A stretch of DNA of 64,000 bases, taken from the NCBI RefSeq assembly GCF_030283145.1, contig NZ_JASNWE010000004.1, positions 1,208,173-1,272,172 of the forward strand, in the 5' to 3' direction. Both the position numbers and the translations under genes were made by a program. Source of the stretch: Actinomadura xylanilytica. Its GTDB lineage: Bacteria; Actinomycetota; Actinomycetes; Streptosporangiales; Streptosporangiaceae. Below the pieces are notes generated by a model. That model was not told the DNA's origin and did no database searches. It saw only the letters and a list, made by a program, of their open reading frames with translations. Below are positions 63,448 through 64,000 of the stretch, piece after piece (position 1 is the first letter of the stretch; each line of letters begins with the position of its first letter).

Positions 63448-64000
63448 TTACGTTAGGCCGTGGTCGTTGGGCCAACCCTGGGCAACGGCCTGCACCGCTG
63501 CCCGCCGAACGTCCTCGTTCTCGTCGTTGGCGACACGGTCGCGGAGGAGGGACAGGGTGTCGGAGTCCTCGGGCCAACCCTGGGCAACGGCCTGCACCGC
63601 TGCCCGCCGAACGGGCCCGTCCTCGTCGTTGACGGCACGGTCGCGGAGGAGGGACAGGGTGTCGGAGTCCTCGGGCCAACCCTGGGCAACGGCCTGCACC
63701 GCTGCCCGCCGAACTGCCCAGTTCTCGTCGTTGGCGACACGGTCGCGGAGGAGGGACAGGGTGTCGGAGTCCTCGGGCCAACCCTGGGCAACGGCCTGCA
63801 CCGCTGCCTGCCGGACGGGCCCGTCCTCGTCGTTGGCGACACGGTCGCGGAGGAGGGACAGGGTGTCGGAGTCCTCAGGCCAACCCCGGGCAACGGCCTC
63901 CACCGCTGCCTGCCGGACGGGCCCGTCCTCGTCGTTGGCGACACGGTCGCGGAGGAGGGACAGGGTGTCGGAGTCCTCGGGCCAACCCTGGGCAACGGCC
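63448..64000 (-). CDS. HEAT-repeat protein, C-terminal part (cut by window edge)
   Basis: At least 184 codons, open at the right edge, ending AVAQGWPNDHGLT. Built of five-plus tandem 34-residue units (DSDTLSLLRDRVANDE, then VRQAAVQAVAQGWPE) that form HEAT-like helical pairs. The DNA repeats every 102 bases and is nearly identical between units. In actinomycetes such arrays often form the sensor end of NACHT-type or trypsin-like multidomain proteins; the N-terminal domain lies outside the window, so this cannot be decided here. Confidence 0.8.
   Translation of the reverse strand, partial: AVAQGWPEDSDTLSLLRDRVANDEDGPVRQAAVEAVARGWPEDSDTLSLLRDRVANDEDGPVRQAAVQAVAQGWPEDSDTLSLLRDRVANDENWAVRRAAVQAVAQGWPEDSDTLSLLRDRAVNDEDGPVRRAAVQAVAQGWPEDSDTLSLLRDRVANDENEDVRRAAVQAVAQGWPNDHGLT

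Overview
The window is a high-GC actinomycete chromosome. The 36-kb left part carries the conserved ribosomal-protein/RNA-polymerase block. On the minus strand it runs rpmG, hadA, hadB, murB, tRNA-Trp, secE, nusG, rplK, rplA, rplJ, rplL, rpoB, rpoC. The same order is known from Mycobacterium and Streptomyces. The Mce locus, the three LppX-like proteins and a pSAM2/SLP1-type integrative element suggest a Streptosporangiales (Actinomadura-like) host, but that is an inference and no 16S gene is present.

Region 1 (1-36.8 kb), core. The rpoB-rpoC operon is cut by the left edge. Between rpoB and rplL lies a complete Mce lipid-import operon: ATPase Mkl, permeases YrbE4A/B, MceA-F and two Mce-associated proteins, with nearly every junction overlapping. 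Three exported LppX/LprG-like or related proteins separate rplJL from rplKA. Then come nusG, secE, tRNA-Trp, an aspartate aminotransferase, a SigE-type sigma factor with a putative membrane partner, a secreted protein with a hexapeptide repeat, an adenosine-deaminase-like enzyme, a TetR/MFS efflux pair with two matching operators, murB, hadB, hadA, rpmG, tRNA-Met and tRNA-Thr. RpoB has three substitutions in the rifampicin-resistance region.

Region 2 (37-51.8 kb), variable. It holds a hypothetical protein, PP2C-like and Cys-phosphatase-like proteins, a methyltransferase, a membrane-domain/GH5 glycosidase fusion, a GNAT enzyme, a P-loop kinase, small membrane and secreted proteins, and scars of mobile DNA: a tRNA-Arg 3' fragment, a broken DDE transposase and two integrase remnants. 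A Ser/Thr kinase with nine near-identical 46-residue TPR-like repeats ends in an apparent frameshift.

Region 3 (51.86-62.98 kb) is an 11-kb actinomycete integrative and conjugative element (AICE). It is bounded by 104-bp direct repeats that contain the 3' part of a tRNA-Tyr gene and its terminator. It encodes Int, Xis, a Rep initiator, small transfer/spread proteins, a DUF2637 membrane protein, an FtsK/TraB translocase, an SCO3933-family protein and a GntR regulator facing a nested palindrome. Its cargo is a class-IV aminotransferase followed by an XRE-SUMF1 fusion, then a DUF4282 protein. No intact tRNA-Tyr is visible at either end.

Region 4 (62.98-64 kb) starts what may be another element and ends inside a HEAT-repeat gene made of 102-bp repeats. 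A hairpin element with a conserved 24-nt loop and a conserved tail occurs three times (48.3, 62.3 and 63.2 kb), always beside integrative-element sequence. It is the best candidate here for something undescribed.
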